Assembly: GCF_000006445.2 (NCBI RefSeq)
Contig: NC_006049.2
Span: 496,001-560,000 of the forward strand
Length of the DNA: 64,000 nt
Reading direction: 5' to 3'
Source: Debaryomyces hansenii CBS767
Lineage: Eukaryota; Ascomycota; Pichiomycetes; Serinales; Debaryomycetaceae
Below are positions 40,701-50,340 of this stretch, piece by piece. Numbering within the stretch: the first letter of the stretch is position 1; each line of letters opens with the position of its first letter. The position numbers and the translations under genes are program-made. The notes under the pieces were generated by a model. It was not told the DNA's origin. It saw nothing but the letters and a program-made list of their open reading frames with translations, and did no database searches.

Positions 40701-42582
40701 TAATTACCTTATTCAAACTCTCAATTTTTTTGAACTTATTTTTCAGAGCTGGAACAGACAAGCTTACTTCACTCATTGAATTCTTTCTCTGAGAAGAATG
40801 CGTTTTGATAAATGCAGAACCATTTCTAGTACATAAAATAATTGATCCATCATTAGAAACATCAATGTCTATTACCTTCATGTCTCGGTCATATGACTTC
40901 CATAAAGAAGCATATTTCAAGTTCTTATAACCTTTCGACGATCCATCATCATTCTCAGAGTGAGATAACGAGAAACTCATGACATCTCCATTATCTAATA
41001 AAAGCGCAATGAACTGGTGGCTCTTTAAACATACCTTTTCTATTTTAATTGCTTGCGTGAGCTTTGTTGGTTTAAATAAATCAAAATGTTTATCCGTGGA
41101 TCCCTTAACAGGAATTTTTGGCAACTTGAAATGCTGATATTGATAAAATATATGAATATCATTAGTCGAACTTATAACACACGTACAAGTTTCGGATGTC
41201 AGTACATACTTAATGTCATCTCTCAAAGCGACTCTCTTTGGGCTGCGTTGAATAAATCCTTTGTAAATTGTATTATTCACCTTATGTTCTATAGGCGTTG
41301 TTGTTGAATCTATAGGTATTCCCATTTGGCCAATACATAAGCCCCAGAAAAATAATTCATTCCTAGTATATGCAACGGAATGAATCTTAGATACAGCTAA
41401 ACCATTAATGGGACTTTGGTTTCTCTTCAAGTCCCCGGAAATTATTTCTTTCGGCTGACCTTCAAAAGGCTCAAGGAAGGTCTTATTCGAGACGGAGTTA
41501 GAGCTTGAAGCTATTGAGGATGTGTAGCCAAGTTGGTTGAAATTATTCAAGCCCCAAGAATAAATTTCATTCTCATTATTTAAGGCAATGGAATGATTAC
41601 TTGAAATGGCTACATCTTTGATAACTTGCTCTGCATGATCCTGTCCGTTATCTTCATCATCCTCATTAAACTCATAAAAATTTATCTTCTTGAAACGAAA
41701 AGTATTGTTTAAATCATTAAACCCATGGCCAAGTCGACCTCGTGAACCAATACCACACGAATATAAACTGCCGTCATAAGTCAATACTATAGAATGATTC
41801 TTAGAGATTTTAACCATCCGATATCTTGGTTTCATTAGACCGGTCTGTATATTTTGACTCTCAATTCCCTTTGTTTTAAAGCATTCGTGTGAAATCTTTG
41901 AGGGTATAGCTCTATCTGTAGCATCACCAACGCCTAAATTATTATTTTTGTTAGAGCCAAACATATATATATCCGAGCCGCCTCTTTCTGGAGTAGACCA
42001 ATTATGTTTCTGCCGTATAAATGGCCTCTTATTTGTAAGTATTTTCTCAATCTCTTCATTGTTTTCATTGTCGCCACCATCAGAATCCTTGGCTCCTTGA
42101 AATCTATAACTCAAATGGTACTCATTATTTTCGTCGATATACTCCGGAACCCAAACCAAATCCTTGAAATCGTTATCCAAGAGTTGAAGGGGAGTAACTT
42201 TATTCCGATCTTTACATCTAAGCATTTCAAGTAGGAGGCTATTGTTTAGATTGCCTGTTAAACCTGTTTTCAGATTTTGTAAGTAGTTTATGAGCACCTT
42301 ATAACAAGACAATCTCTTATGGAAAATAACATAATGCAAGCAATTCCAGCCATTCTCATAATCAGTAAGGGTAACCAACAGTCTTACATCAGGATTTTTC
42401 AATAAGTTTCTAAGCAGATCATATCTATTAGCTAGTATTAAAATATGTAAAATAGTCCTACCAAAAATATCACGATTTGTCAATTCATTCTTTGAAAGTC
42501 CAGAAAGAGTGGAAGATACCAGTTGAATATTCGTCCTATTTATATTGGAGGAATTAGTAGACTCGGGCATTCTATTTACCAC
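37747..42582 (-). CDS. IBtk-like protein: ankyrin, RCC1 repeats and two BTB domains
   Basis: The 1611-aa protein has the architecture of animal IBtk and of S. pombe Btb3, which act as Cul3 ubiquitin-ligase substrate adaptors. Ankyrin repeats lie at about 35-105 (GRTILHILILANRYDLLRNLL, GWNCLHYVIFHKRL). RCC1-type blades lie at about 200-420 (IYMFGSNKNNNLG, LYSCGIGSRGRLGHG, IYSWGLNNFNQLGY). The first BTB is at about 805-900 (ISIKIHKEIFIKRSPFCAKIF) and the second, clearer one at about 940-1080 (DITCHSYILIASSAFFETVL). The last 400 residues are Ser/Lys-rich and disordered, with a Glu/Gln/Lys coiled coil (EAKIKETERKTLQEIQQEQQ region). I know no S. cerevisiae namesake with this layout. Cul3 partnership is inferred. 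Confidence 0.8.
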   Translation of the reverse strand: MVNRMPESTNSSNINRTNIQLVSSTLSGLSKNELTNRDIFGRTILHILILANRYDLLRNLLKNPDVRLLVTLTDYENGWNCLHYVIFHKRLSCYKVLINYLQNLKTGLTGNLNNSLLLEMLRCKDRNKVTPLQLLDNDFKDLVWVPEYIDENNEYHLSYRFQGAKDSDGGDNENNEEIEKILTNKRPFIRQKHNWSTPERGGSDIYMFGSNKNNNLGVGDATDRAIPSKISHECFKTKGIESQNIQTGLMKPRYRMVKISKNHSIVLTYDGSLYSCGIGSRGRLGHGFNDLNNTFRFKKINFYEFNEDDEDNGQDHAEQVIKDVAISSNHSIALNNENEIYSWGLNNFNQLGYTSSIASSSNSVSNKTFLEPFEGQPKEIISGDLKRNQSPINGLAVSKIHSVAYTRNELFFWGLCIGQMGIPIDSTTTPIEHKVNNTIYKGFIQRSPKRVALRDDIKYVLTSETCTCVISSTNDIHIFYQYQHFKLPKIPVKGSTDKHFDLFKPTKLTQAIKIEKVCLKSHQFIALLLDNGDVMSFSLSHSENDDGSSKGYKNLKYASLWKSYDRDMKVIDIDVSNDGSIILCTRNGSAFIKTHSSQRKNSMSEVSLSVPALKNKFKKIESLNKVIKVSCDDNFLSFGFIRDDIDLIPFELQSNDFLKDMEYLSCLSDIDFARKQKQLLNSGHKHSSYISDYLYSQRTKANVNNSYHSIFPSHQQEDEEELDEMHTMEDNEYSKNLTYDILYNRYISRYDFQKNKRIKLRNTYLHTSRAEDEILMNLLKSDILYLSYKLAGNSESNKRYNCSIKFAKFPDISIKIHKEIFIKRSPFCAKIFNPTNAGEYFIEGGVEGRYSPDENELVFTNNINIKSVLIITHFIYSNRVLSIWDDFPGGLNCPSDIKEIRQDFDKLSKLFLVTDLLGKLTKDEVYLKKVQALINDKQNGDVIIRLKDGDITCHSYILIASSAFFETVLSERWDNQEDTEGLKVLTLGDVSVFQFELILRHLYGYNDLELFDCLNEKTSDNPDIDEFINCLLELIEISDELLLLQLKNLCQLGIKDFISLENVLILLMHAHYLGATKLFMNCCWFIYNNLDAILFDPSFREIPDDLLKELERQAQFFQYCKLIDFAENCEKVSENSLKNWMELQSNSLIFDFLNNIKEHNEVFISDKRGFEGFDPVIDIKYNQRKPTQESSKKKKDGRSHSVASRKNSTISNIQANLVDFRKIAATKNNENEEALDDSEDGFEVVNKRRQNSKSDNIRPASVLNSTSPTPPPSQSPSRSSSIVDVPNIQPTRKTSLPGSAPTKPLMVTKETQCNPRLSPHSNWATKSNAGTLIDKQPVLGKGLELQTKEQQSLSLKKNSKLKFGPSVRLSQKERKKMASQITPDNNSNEEVSKILNPWSKKDSIGATANNSDGIGLPTRGSLSRSSKHEDNTKRKNSQIKGIVRNGANNSSGTGELRKSDLPKLGNADSQAKQGTNQIKSSAYSSMALNVNKPVNKVYSTPSLTEIMIHESLKIEEAKIKETERKTLQEIQQEQQFAKWWEEEALRIQRQMLQMEINGRVESGSSTKHNSGTNKTKKSRNTKPKRSSTSNSDSAYTPNNKTQTKHKNATKE

Positions 42583-42736
42583 ATTTGCGATTGAAAATAA
42601 GTCTAAAGTAAGTATAATATTAAAAGTATAGATTATGATAATCCAATGATGTTATCATCAAAATAGTAGTGATACACGTGAGCAAATCAACGTGGTTCAT
42701 TACTAGTATATATTACTATTATAAATTACAAAATAA

Positions 42737-45700
42737 CTATGATACAGCCAACTCCTCTTCATCTGGTAAGATAAAGGAGTTAGCAATAATCTTCTTCTTC
42801 GTCGATGTGATTTTACCAGTAGGTGGTAATCTAGGGCGAACATTTCTCTGTTTTTGAGGCAATTCTTCATCTTCTATTAACACTAATTTATCATTTTCAG
42901 GTAACGTAGTGCTTTCACCTTTCTTCTTCTGCACCTTCACGAAATGATGCTTTGATTTGTCCAACAATTTGGAGTAAAATGGAGTCAATATGCCAATTTG
43001 ATTTTCTATATCGGATGCATATAATTTGGGGACATTGTATTCCTTCAAATCTTCATATTTATTTCGTTTGCTGATGATTCCGTTAGCACTATATGAGTTA
43101 TGGAGCCTTGAATGCAAAAGATAAATCGGAATAGAAGAACTTAACATTTTATATTCCTTATCCAATCCAAGTTCTTTAAACCCAAAGAAATCGTCACCAA
43201 GGTCATTTGAAAAATCACCTGTCATAAATTGTTCACTATTATCATCAAAACTCTTCTCATTAAAGTTTTCTAATCCAGGCTTTAATAATTCTTTGAGGAA
43301 GTTAGATAATTTCACTCTCAAATCCTTCAATTTTGCTTGCTGTTTGACAATCTTCTCTTTCACAAATGTATAAAGATCATCTGGCTTATCAATACCATTT
43401 TCTAAAAGAGACAATAGAAGAATTTCTCTGGTCGTCAATTTGTTAGACGAACTACTTTCTGAATGTAATTTAATCGATTTAATCAAATTTTCCATATATC
43501 TCTCTGCGAGTTGCGTTAAAGTATTGATCGCAGGAGGTTGTGTAGTTTCATATCCTGTTTGCATTGCAATCTTAGAAATATTCCGCCTTAAAATAGAGTA
43601 CTGAATATCCTTATGGAAGGGGTCGTGATTAGATAATTTGGAAACAGGATCGACATCGACTTCTTTAAGTGCATCAATCTCTGGTTGCCTTAACTGGGTA
43701 TGATGTACAAACAGCTGCGTTTGCATCTGACGGATAAGGGAGATCTTGAAACATATTTTCCTTATTTCTTGCATCTCAGATATGTTCTCTAGGTATACTT
43801 TGTTTAATCCGCTGTCTGTTGGAAGTACGAAAGGCGACTTAATCTTACTAGCATCGCCATCAGCTTGTTGTAAATAAACATCCACTAATCTTTGTTCTCT
43901 TCTCTCTTCGTCTTCTTCATTGACACCGCTATACTTGAATCCTGGCAATCCACCAGTGATGTCATATTCTAATAAATAAGGCTCGTCATTTTCTAGTAAA
44001 TTACTACTTTTAGATACAACCAGTGTGTTATTAAGATAATGGTTAAAATTACTCATCTCATTGGATTCTCTTATGATAGCTTCGGCATTAGGTTTGAGCT
44101 TGTAGTTGTCATCAAATAAGCCTGCTCTTTGTGCGCAATAATGGGCTCTCGATTTCGCCGTCAAAGTACGCCATGCTTGTAACTCTGGACCAACTTCGTC
44201 TTCATCATCATTGTTATCATTATCGTTATCCTCTCGCACATCTGGATCAGCTTCTTCTTCTTCTTCTTCATTATCCTGATCTATTGCATCAGTCTTTTTA
44301 TTTTCATTTTCTACAAATGGTGCTTCGGTTGCACTTACTCCTGTCGCGGGCGTCTCCGAAAGTGATGATGGATCAGGCGACTCATTATTGGTTTCGTCTT
44401 CTGTCTTAATTTGATCTTCTCTTGTTCTCTTTCTACCTTTTTTAGATGATTTACCTGCACCAATAGGAGAACCTTTCTCCTCATTTTCTAACTCTTCCTC
44501 CTTTTCAACATCTGCTCTACTTCTTATAGTTATATTTGGGATGGAAGGAATAAGCTTTTGCGTTCTTCTTTGCATTGCAATGGCATGTGCCCGTAAAAAA
44601 TGCTTTGGATCAACATTGTAGGTCAAACAATTATTCCATATAAGCATCAAATCGTTAACAAATTCTTCTTTTGAATTATACTGTAAACCTTTTAACTTTT
44701 TCATGACTGTGTTAAGGTCCATTGGCGTTTTAATAATCAAACCATAATTCGGGGCTTCTCTTTTGGAAACTTTATTTAAAAAGGGAGTTGAATGTTCAGT
44801 ATAACCTCTCAAATCCATAACTACTTTCTCGCATGCCTCATATAGCTCTTCTTGCCCGACTCTTTCGTCATTTGCCCATTTACCTCGATTCTTCCTAACA
44901 TCCATAAATAAGGTACGCAACTCAAAATCATTTAATGGGATCTCGTCTCTTTGTTGCTGAATAGTTTGAAGTAAATGTTTTAATGAAAGGGAAGCCGAAC
45001 CGAGGTTGATTACCATGTTGTCGGTGCCGTCCATATTTGACATGTTTTCAGTACCATTTTGAATGCCATCGATGTCATCCGAGCCCGCCTCTTCTAGTTG
45101 CATATCTGACTTTTCCAATTTTCTTCTCTTTATTAATGTCTCTCTGTCGTATTCAAAATTATGATATACTTTGTTAAATTCTTTAATTAAGTTTTCTTGC
45201 TCTTCTATATTAAGCCTTGATTCTGTGGTTGATGGTTGTTCTAATTCTGTATTAGTCTCAGGTTCTGGCTTTTCTTCGAATAAACTTGAGGGAACTTCAA
45301 GAATCGCCTGGTGGTCATCGTTATATGTCACATCTCCCAGTGTAGCATGATCTTCCGAATTATGGACGTTCTTCTTGTCTGTTTCTTCTTCTTTCTTTTC
45401 CTCTTCTTCTTCTTCTTCTTCTTCATCGTCATAATCGTCCTCTTCCTCTCTCGCAATGGGTGCCGCTTTGGCCTCTGATGTCGAGTCGTTTTCAGTTCCT
45501 TCGCCATTTGTAACATTCTCTTCTGGAACTTTATCTAGTTTGTCAATTAGTTCGTAATCATCAGTGACTTCTTCGATTGTATATACAGATTGATCTAAGT
45601 CTTTTGACGAATAATAAAAATCTATAGCTTTTTCCCATAAAAGATATCTAATGTGTAATGCCAACATCTTTATAGGCTTGTGACCCTCTTCTATAACTTC

Positions 45701-45964
45701 TTCATTTTCTTCATCTACTTGGTCCGATTCTTCTGTAGTCGGGCTTTTGTTCACTTGTAAATAACAATTTCCTTCCAAAAAGTTAGACCACAATTCGTAA
45801 TTATCTGTCGACAATAGATAGCTTATTATCTTATATTGGTTGTCATTTAAACATGTTTCGAAGAACTTGGTCGAATTCAAATCTTTGGCCAACTGAAATA
45901 ATTTGTACTTATTATTTATTTGAAATGCAGATAGCTTCTCCATGCCTTCTGTATTGTGTGTCAA
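42737..45964 (-). CDS. SPT7: SAGA complex subunit Spt7 (bromodomain)
   Basis: Spt7 is a structural core subunit of the SAGA coactivator and pairs with Ada1 through a histone fold. The 1075-aa protein has a very acidic tract (about 172-195). The bromodomain lies at about 389-468, with STPFLNKVSKREAPNYGLIIKTPMDL (its APNYGLIIKTPMDL part is diagnostic) and the acetyl-lysine Asn in WNNCLTYN. A charged linker and an alpha-helical region that should include the histone fold (about 820-940) follow. It is somewhat shorter than the S. cerevisiae protein (1332 aa). Met8 at 45943 is an alternative start. Confidence 0.92.
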   Translation of the reverse strand: MTHNTEGMEKLSAFQINNKYKLFQLAKDLNSTKFFETCLNDNQYKIISYLLSTDNYELWSNFLEGNCYLQVNKSPTTEESDQVDEENEEVIEEGHKPIKMLALHIRYLLWEKAIDFYYSSKDLDQSVYTIEEVTDDYELIDKLDKVPEENVTNGEGTENDSTSEAKAAPIAREEEDDYDDEEEEEEEEEKKEEETDKKNVHNSEDHATLGDVTYNDDHQAILEVPSSLFEEKPEPETNTELEQPSTTESRLNIEEQENLIKEFNKVYHNFEYDRETLIKRRKLEKSDMQLEEAGSDDIDGIQNGTENMSNMDGTDNMVINLGSASLSLKHLLQTIQQQRDEIPLNDFELRTLFMDVRKNRGKWANDERVGQEELYEACEKVVMDLRGYTEHSTPFLNKVSKREAPNYGLIIKTPMDLNTVMKKLKGLQYNSKEEFVNDLMLIWNNCLTYNVDPKHFLRAHAIAMQRRTQKLIPSIPNITIRSRADVEKEEELENEEKGSPIGAGKSSKKGRKRTREDQIKTEDETNNESPDPSSLSETPATGVSATEAPFVENENKKTDAIDQDNEEEEEEADPDVREDNDNDNNDDEDEVGPELQAWRTLTAKSRAHYCAQRAGLFDDNYKLKPNAEAIIRESNEMSNFNHYLNNTLVVSKSSNLLENDEPYLLEYDITGGLPGFKYSGVNEEDEERREQRLVDVYLQQADGDASKIKSPFVLPTDSGLNKVYLENISEMQEIRKICFKISLIRQMQTQLFVHHTQLRQPEIDALKEVDVDPVSKLSNHDPFHKDIQYSILRRNISKIAMQTGYETTQPPAINTLTQLAERYMENLIKSIKLHSESSSSNKLTTREILLLSLLENGIDKPDDLYTFVKEKIVKQQAKLKDLRVKLSNFLKELLKPGLENFNEKSFDDNSEQFMTGDFSNDLGDDFFGFKELGLDKEYKMLSSSIPIYLLHSRLHNSYSANGIISKRNKYEDLKEYNVPKLYASDIENQIGILTPFYSKLLDKSKHHFVKVQKKKGESTTLPENDKLVLIEDEELPQKQRNVRPRLPPTGKITSTKKKIIANSFILPDEEELAVS

Positions 45965-46506
45965 TCAAGCCTAGAAACTGCGTATTATGCTGTGGTGATA
46001 CCTCCGATGTTTTGATATGGATCTAATGGTGTGAACTTGGACTGGCTCTAGATTGATTACGCTTTTTGGTATTTTTCACCTGATTTATTTATGTCCTATA
46101 GAAATCTTAACGTAAATTATCAATACACTCAAGCGGATATGCTGTGTCTATTCTACGTATGGAACGGGTTTAATTGATTCACAGGAAGGATGGATCTAAG
46201 GGTGTTTTCCATCTGACACCATCTAAGCGGCCCATATTGATACTTCTTCGAGGTGTCCTGGGGAGAAGTGCGTGTAGATACCCAAAATTGGAAGACGTAC
46301 CAACGGCAGCTGGAGAAGGCCCTCCGTCGACACAGGGTGATACTACAAGTATATAAGGATATATTCATTCTTATTATGCTATCGTAATAATTATCTATTA
46401 ATAAATAATTCTTGTAAAGAGATAAACCTGAAACCTATAACTACCAAACCACTCACCTTATAGGCATCGCATCAACGCCTACGCGAGCCACTCGACACGA
46501 GCCCCT
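45965..46506. promoter_or_regulatory. SPT7 promoter and UBC4 3' flank
   Basis: There is no gene that I can support. A moderately GC-rich core (about 46185-46340) contains a small hairpin, GGTGT (46201-46205) with ACACC (46216-46220). The minus-strand open frame over it has no family features. Confidence 0.35.
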
Positions 46507-47087
<581 letters not shown>

Positions 47088-47722
47088 TTTTAGCTAAATG
47101 TATGCTTTGATCTAGATATATGATCTATAATATGTATAAGTAGAGAAATAACTAATCATCATGATAGCGCTCTGGCTGGTGCGAGAATTTGTCGACGTAG
47201 TCACAGACATTAACGGACTGCATATAGTTCTACTATGGAACGCTGACGAATTTTCCACTTTTTTAATTAGTGTTCAAATGTACTGCGAAGAGATGGATTT
47301 GCGCGTACGTGTGGGCCCGGTTGTCCGAGCGGCAAACGACATGAAAATATGCTACATGCGACATATGATAATGTCTCGTAGCGAGACCAGTACTAGACCT
47401 CTTCTTGACACTATAATCTTGACACTCACAACCTATCGTACTGAAGAAAAATCAGAACACAAAAAAAGAATAGCCTTGCGTGTCTTGCCCAATTAGTCCC
47501 AATATGATAACATCCGTTAGTACTAAAGATTACGCAGAAAAAGTCCAATATTGCACCCTATACAGACACATTTATTGATCTTTATAGACAACCACGTCGA
47601 ATAATTGACTGTTAACCCCCGGAATATATATATTGGATACGGGTAAATGGACTTAGATAATTTGAACTCGCGGAATTGGCTATAATACTACAGGACCGCC
47701 ACATACGCACTTAGGAACCGAG
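47088..47722. promoter_or_regulatory. Divergent promoter of UBC4 and the zinc-cluster gene
   Basis: A 111-codon plus-strand frame (47161-47496) crosses this gap, but it has no recognisable domain and unusual codon use, so I do not call it. TTGTCCGAGCGG at 47321-47332 repeats a 12-mer from the UBC4 intron (46980-46991). Confidence 0.35.
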
Positions 47723-50107
47723 ATGTTGGTGACTTTCAATTCGAAGGCTAAAGACACGAATAAGAGGGACGAAGGGGGCCGAATGGCGGGAGGAGACGAT
47801 ATAGTGGTGTTAGGGCCCCCTAGAAGGAACGGTAAGGATGAGGGAAAGGTCGGTAAGCCCCTGGTAGAAAGCCGGGGTGCATCCAAGATGGATGTGAAGG
47901 CTGCGAAGAGCGAGAGTGGGACGATAAGGATAATTGAGGATGCCCGTGACTTCCACAAGATGAAGGCTTCAAGGAGATCGAAGCAAGGGTGTTTGACGTG
48001 CAAGATACGGAAGAAAAAGTGCAATGAGACGAGACCTGTTTGTGCGGACTGTGCTCGTTTGAATAAAGAGTGTGTGTGGGTGGATTACAGCACGATGAGC
48101 GACGAGCAGATCAGGGTATTACGGGAACGAGTCGAGCACGAAGAGAGCATTCTGAAGTTGCGGAAGCGTAAGGCTAGGGACTCGTCGACTGAAACGGCCC
48201 GAACTCTGTACGATCCAACCCCGCTTGAAATGAAGGACTCTCAGATGACATACGCTTGTGCCACGCAGAAATTACAAGAGTCGTATACCAAGATGTCGGA
48301 GCACGGCGTGCTGAAGAGTCCAAGTCTGCTGAAGCTTTTTAGAGTGTTCAACAGTACTCCGTCGCCCAGCTCAAACTCTCCTGTCCCGACGATCTCGAGC
48401 CTCCAACAAGCATTTGTTACCCCCAATTCGCCTACCATCAGCAATCTCATGAACCCACTTGACCACGAAAATGGGAAACATATCCCCACCGACGACGTGG
48501 TAGACCTTCCCAATCTCGGGCCATATGAATCTAACCCTTATGATAAGGTGGCATGCTCGCCGTCGGCGTTCTTGAACTATCTAAGGGGATTGAATCAACC
48601 CCACGATAACACCAAGCAAGACGAAAATAGTTATGCTTTTCCATTCCTAGGCGACCATCACGATAAGTCAAAGGAGGCCAGCATTACACAATCACCTAAT
48701 TTTTCTATTCTGAATATATTAGAACAGTTTTCCGGCGATAGGCAATTATCGCCATCCAATTTCAATAACTTTGCATCATCATTGAATTCTATATTCACCC
48801 CTTTACCACCATCACCCCCTTCGATAATCCCAGAATTGACTGGCAAAAGCGCCTACTTATACAACTATTATGTGGAAACCCTATCCAGAAAAGTGTGTAT
48901 TGCACCCAGTTCGCAGAACAATTCCAACTCGTACCAGAATATTTTTTTACCACTTGCTCATAAGGATAAGGGTGTTCTTTACGGGATTTTGGCATGGTCG
49001 GGCTTTCATCTAGATGGTGATTGGATAAATGAAGGTAAAAAGTATGCCGATTTAGCGTTGGAACATATGAATAAGACGTTGAAGGAATCAATGGACAGAA
49101 ACCAAGGGAAAGACGATCGACATGCTATTTTGGTTAAGTTAGCTACTTTACTTATTTTATGTGGTGCCGAAATTTGCCGTGGAGACGTTAAAAACTGGTC
49201 CATCTACTTATACTGGGGCTGGAAAATATTATTTACGAATGGAGGCATCCTAAATTTTAATCTGACAAAAGAAGAGCATTGGTTAATATCTAACTTCGCA
49301 TATCATGATTTATTGGCTAGTTCCTCGAGTGAAAGAGGTACCTATTTCCGGTCTGAGGACTATGAAACTATATTTTCAGACCATGCGGGCCTATCGCAAG
49401 GAAACCTTAACCCCTTGCTTGGTGTCTCTAAAAAACTCTATAGAATCATTGGAGATATCAGCACTTTGGCATTTGAAAGTAAAATTATATTAAGCCAATA
49501 CTACAATAGAGATTCTATAAATACTAAAACGGGGATTTCGGAGTCTCCCATATTTGGAACCCCAAAGGACATTGACGACAACGATTCAGATTTGAGTATA
49601 CACGCGAGAATGAATCGTTTGCTATCGTCGGTTATAGATAAAGCAATAATACTTCAAATGGAAATAGACGAATCAAAGCCAGATCTTACAGACTTGGTAA
49701 ATCTAACAGATGAAGAACTAGAATGGCAATTGACTCTTTTTGAAGCATTTCAGATTAGTGCCAAGTTATTTCTCAGACAAACTATTATGAAGTGCAATCC
49801 GTCATCGTTGGAATCCCAGATACTTGCAAACGATTTGATAAAATGCATCGACATAGTATTGGGTTCCCCGGTGCAGGCATCACTAGTGTTCCCAATGTTC
49901 ATGTCTGGTATCCATTGCGTTACAACATACGATAGAGATACGATGAGACAAAGACTTGATCAGTTTATGAAATTATATGGTCCCTGGAATGTTACAAGAG
50001 CGAAATTTCTTATGGAGAAAGTTTGGGAGAAGAGCCCAGAAGGTGACAGGGTTGTAGATTGGCATTCAATTCTTAAAGACCTAGGATGGGATATCAATTT
50101 TGCTTAA
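47723..50107 (+). CDS. Zn2Cys6 transcription factor, targets unknown
   Basis: This is a fungal binuclear zinc-cluster regulator. The 794-aa protein carries the cluster CX2CX6CX6CX2CX6C at Cys90, 93, 100, 107, 110 and 117, with the basic RKKK stretch inside the first loop. A short Leu/Arg coiled-coil linker (about 128-145) follows, then a Ser/Pro/Asn-rich region (about 190-370). The fungal transcription-factor middle homology domain covers about 390-780, with its landmark WLISNFAYHDLLASSS. Starts at Met21 (47783) or Met56 are possible, because the first 80 residues are charged and poorly conserved in type. The first 600 bases are markedly GC-rich. I cannot name the orthologue. Confidence 0.88.
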   Translation: MLVTFNSKAKDTNKRDEGGRMAGGDDIVVLGPPRRNGKDEGKVGKPLVESRGASKMDVKAAKSESGTIRIIEDARDFHKMKASRRSKQGCLTCKIRKKKCNETRPVCADCARLNKECVWVDYSTMSDEQIRVLRERVEHEESILKLRKRKARDSSTETARTLYDPTPLEMKDSQMTYACATQKLQESYTKMSEHGVLKSPSLLKLFRVFNSTPSPSSNSPVPTISSLQQAFVTPNSPTISNLMNPLDHENGKHIPTDDVVDLPNLGPYESNPYDKVACSPSAFLNYLRGLNQPHDNTKQDENSYAFPFLGDHHDKSKEASITQSPNFSILNILEQFSGDRQLSPSNFNNFASSLNSIFTPLPPSPPSIIPELTGKSAYLYNYYVETLSRKVCIAPSSQNNSNSYQNIFLPLAHKDKGVLYGILAWSGFHLDGDWINEGKKYADLALEHMNKTLKESMDRNQGKDDRHAILVKLATLLILCGAEICRGDVKNWSIYLYWGWKILFTNGGILNFNLTKEEHWLISNFAYHDLLASSSSERGTYFRSEDYETIFSDHAGLSQGNLNPLLGVSKKLYRIIGDISTLAFESKIILSQYYNRDSINTKTGISESPIFGTPKDIDDNDSDLSIHARMNRLLSSVIDKAIILQMEIDESKPDLTDLVNLTDEELEWQLTLFEAFQISAKLFLRQTIMKCNPSSLESQILANDLIKCIDIVLGSPVQASLVFPMFMSGIHCVTTYDRDTMRQRLDQFMKLYGPWNVTRAKFLMEKVWEKSPEGDRVVDWHSILKDLGWDINFA

Positions 50108-50340
50108 TATATAACAACTTTATAGATATAGTTCGATATTGTGTAACTTCTTGTATAAGTCTCGAGTTCGTAACCCGAAAAAATAGTAAAATTACACAAA
50201 AACAATTTTTTGATGAAGTGAGATGAGTAGTAAGAATTTTCAGATTTTTCATACGGAGGACCAAAAACTCTTGAGGTAATAGAAGAATCTTATCTATCTT
50301 AGATTTATTAATAACCTTTGATAATTAAGAGACATATAAT

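Noticed and set aside
46153..46368. 71-codon minus-strand frame between SPT7 and UBC4
   Set aside because: It has no recognisable domain, and its cysteines form no known pattern.
47161..47496. 111-codon open frame between UBC4 and the zinc-cluster gene
   Set aside because: No domain, no similarity that I recognise, and odd codon use; it lies wholly in a divergent promoter.
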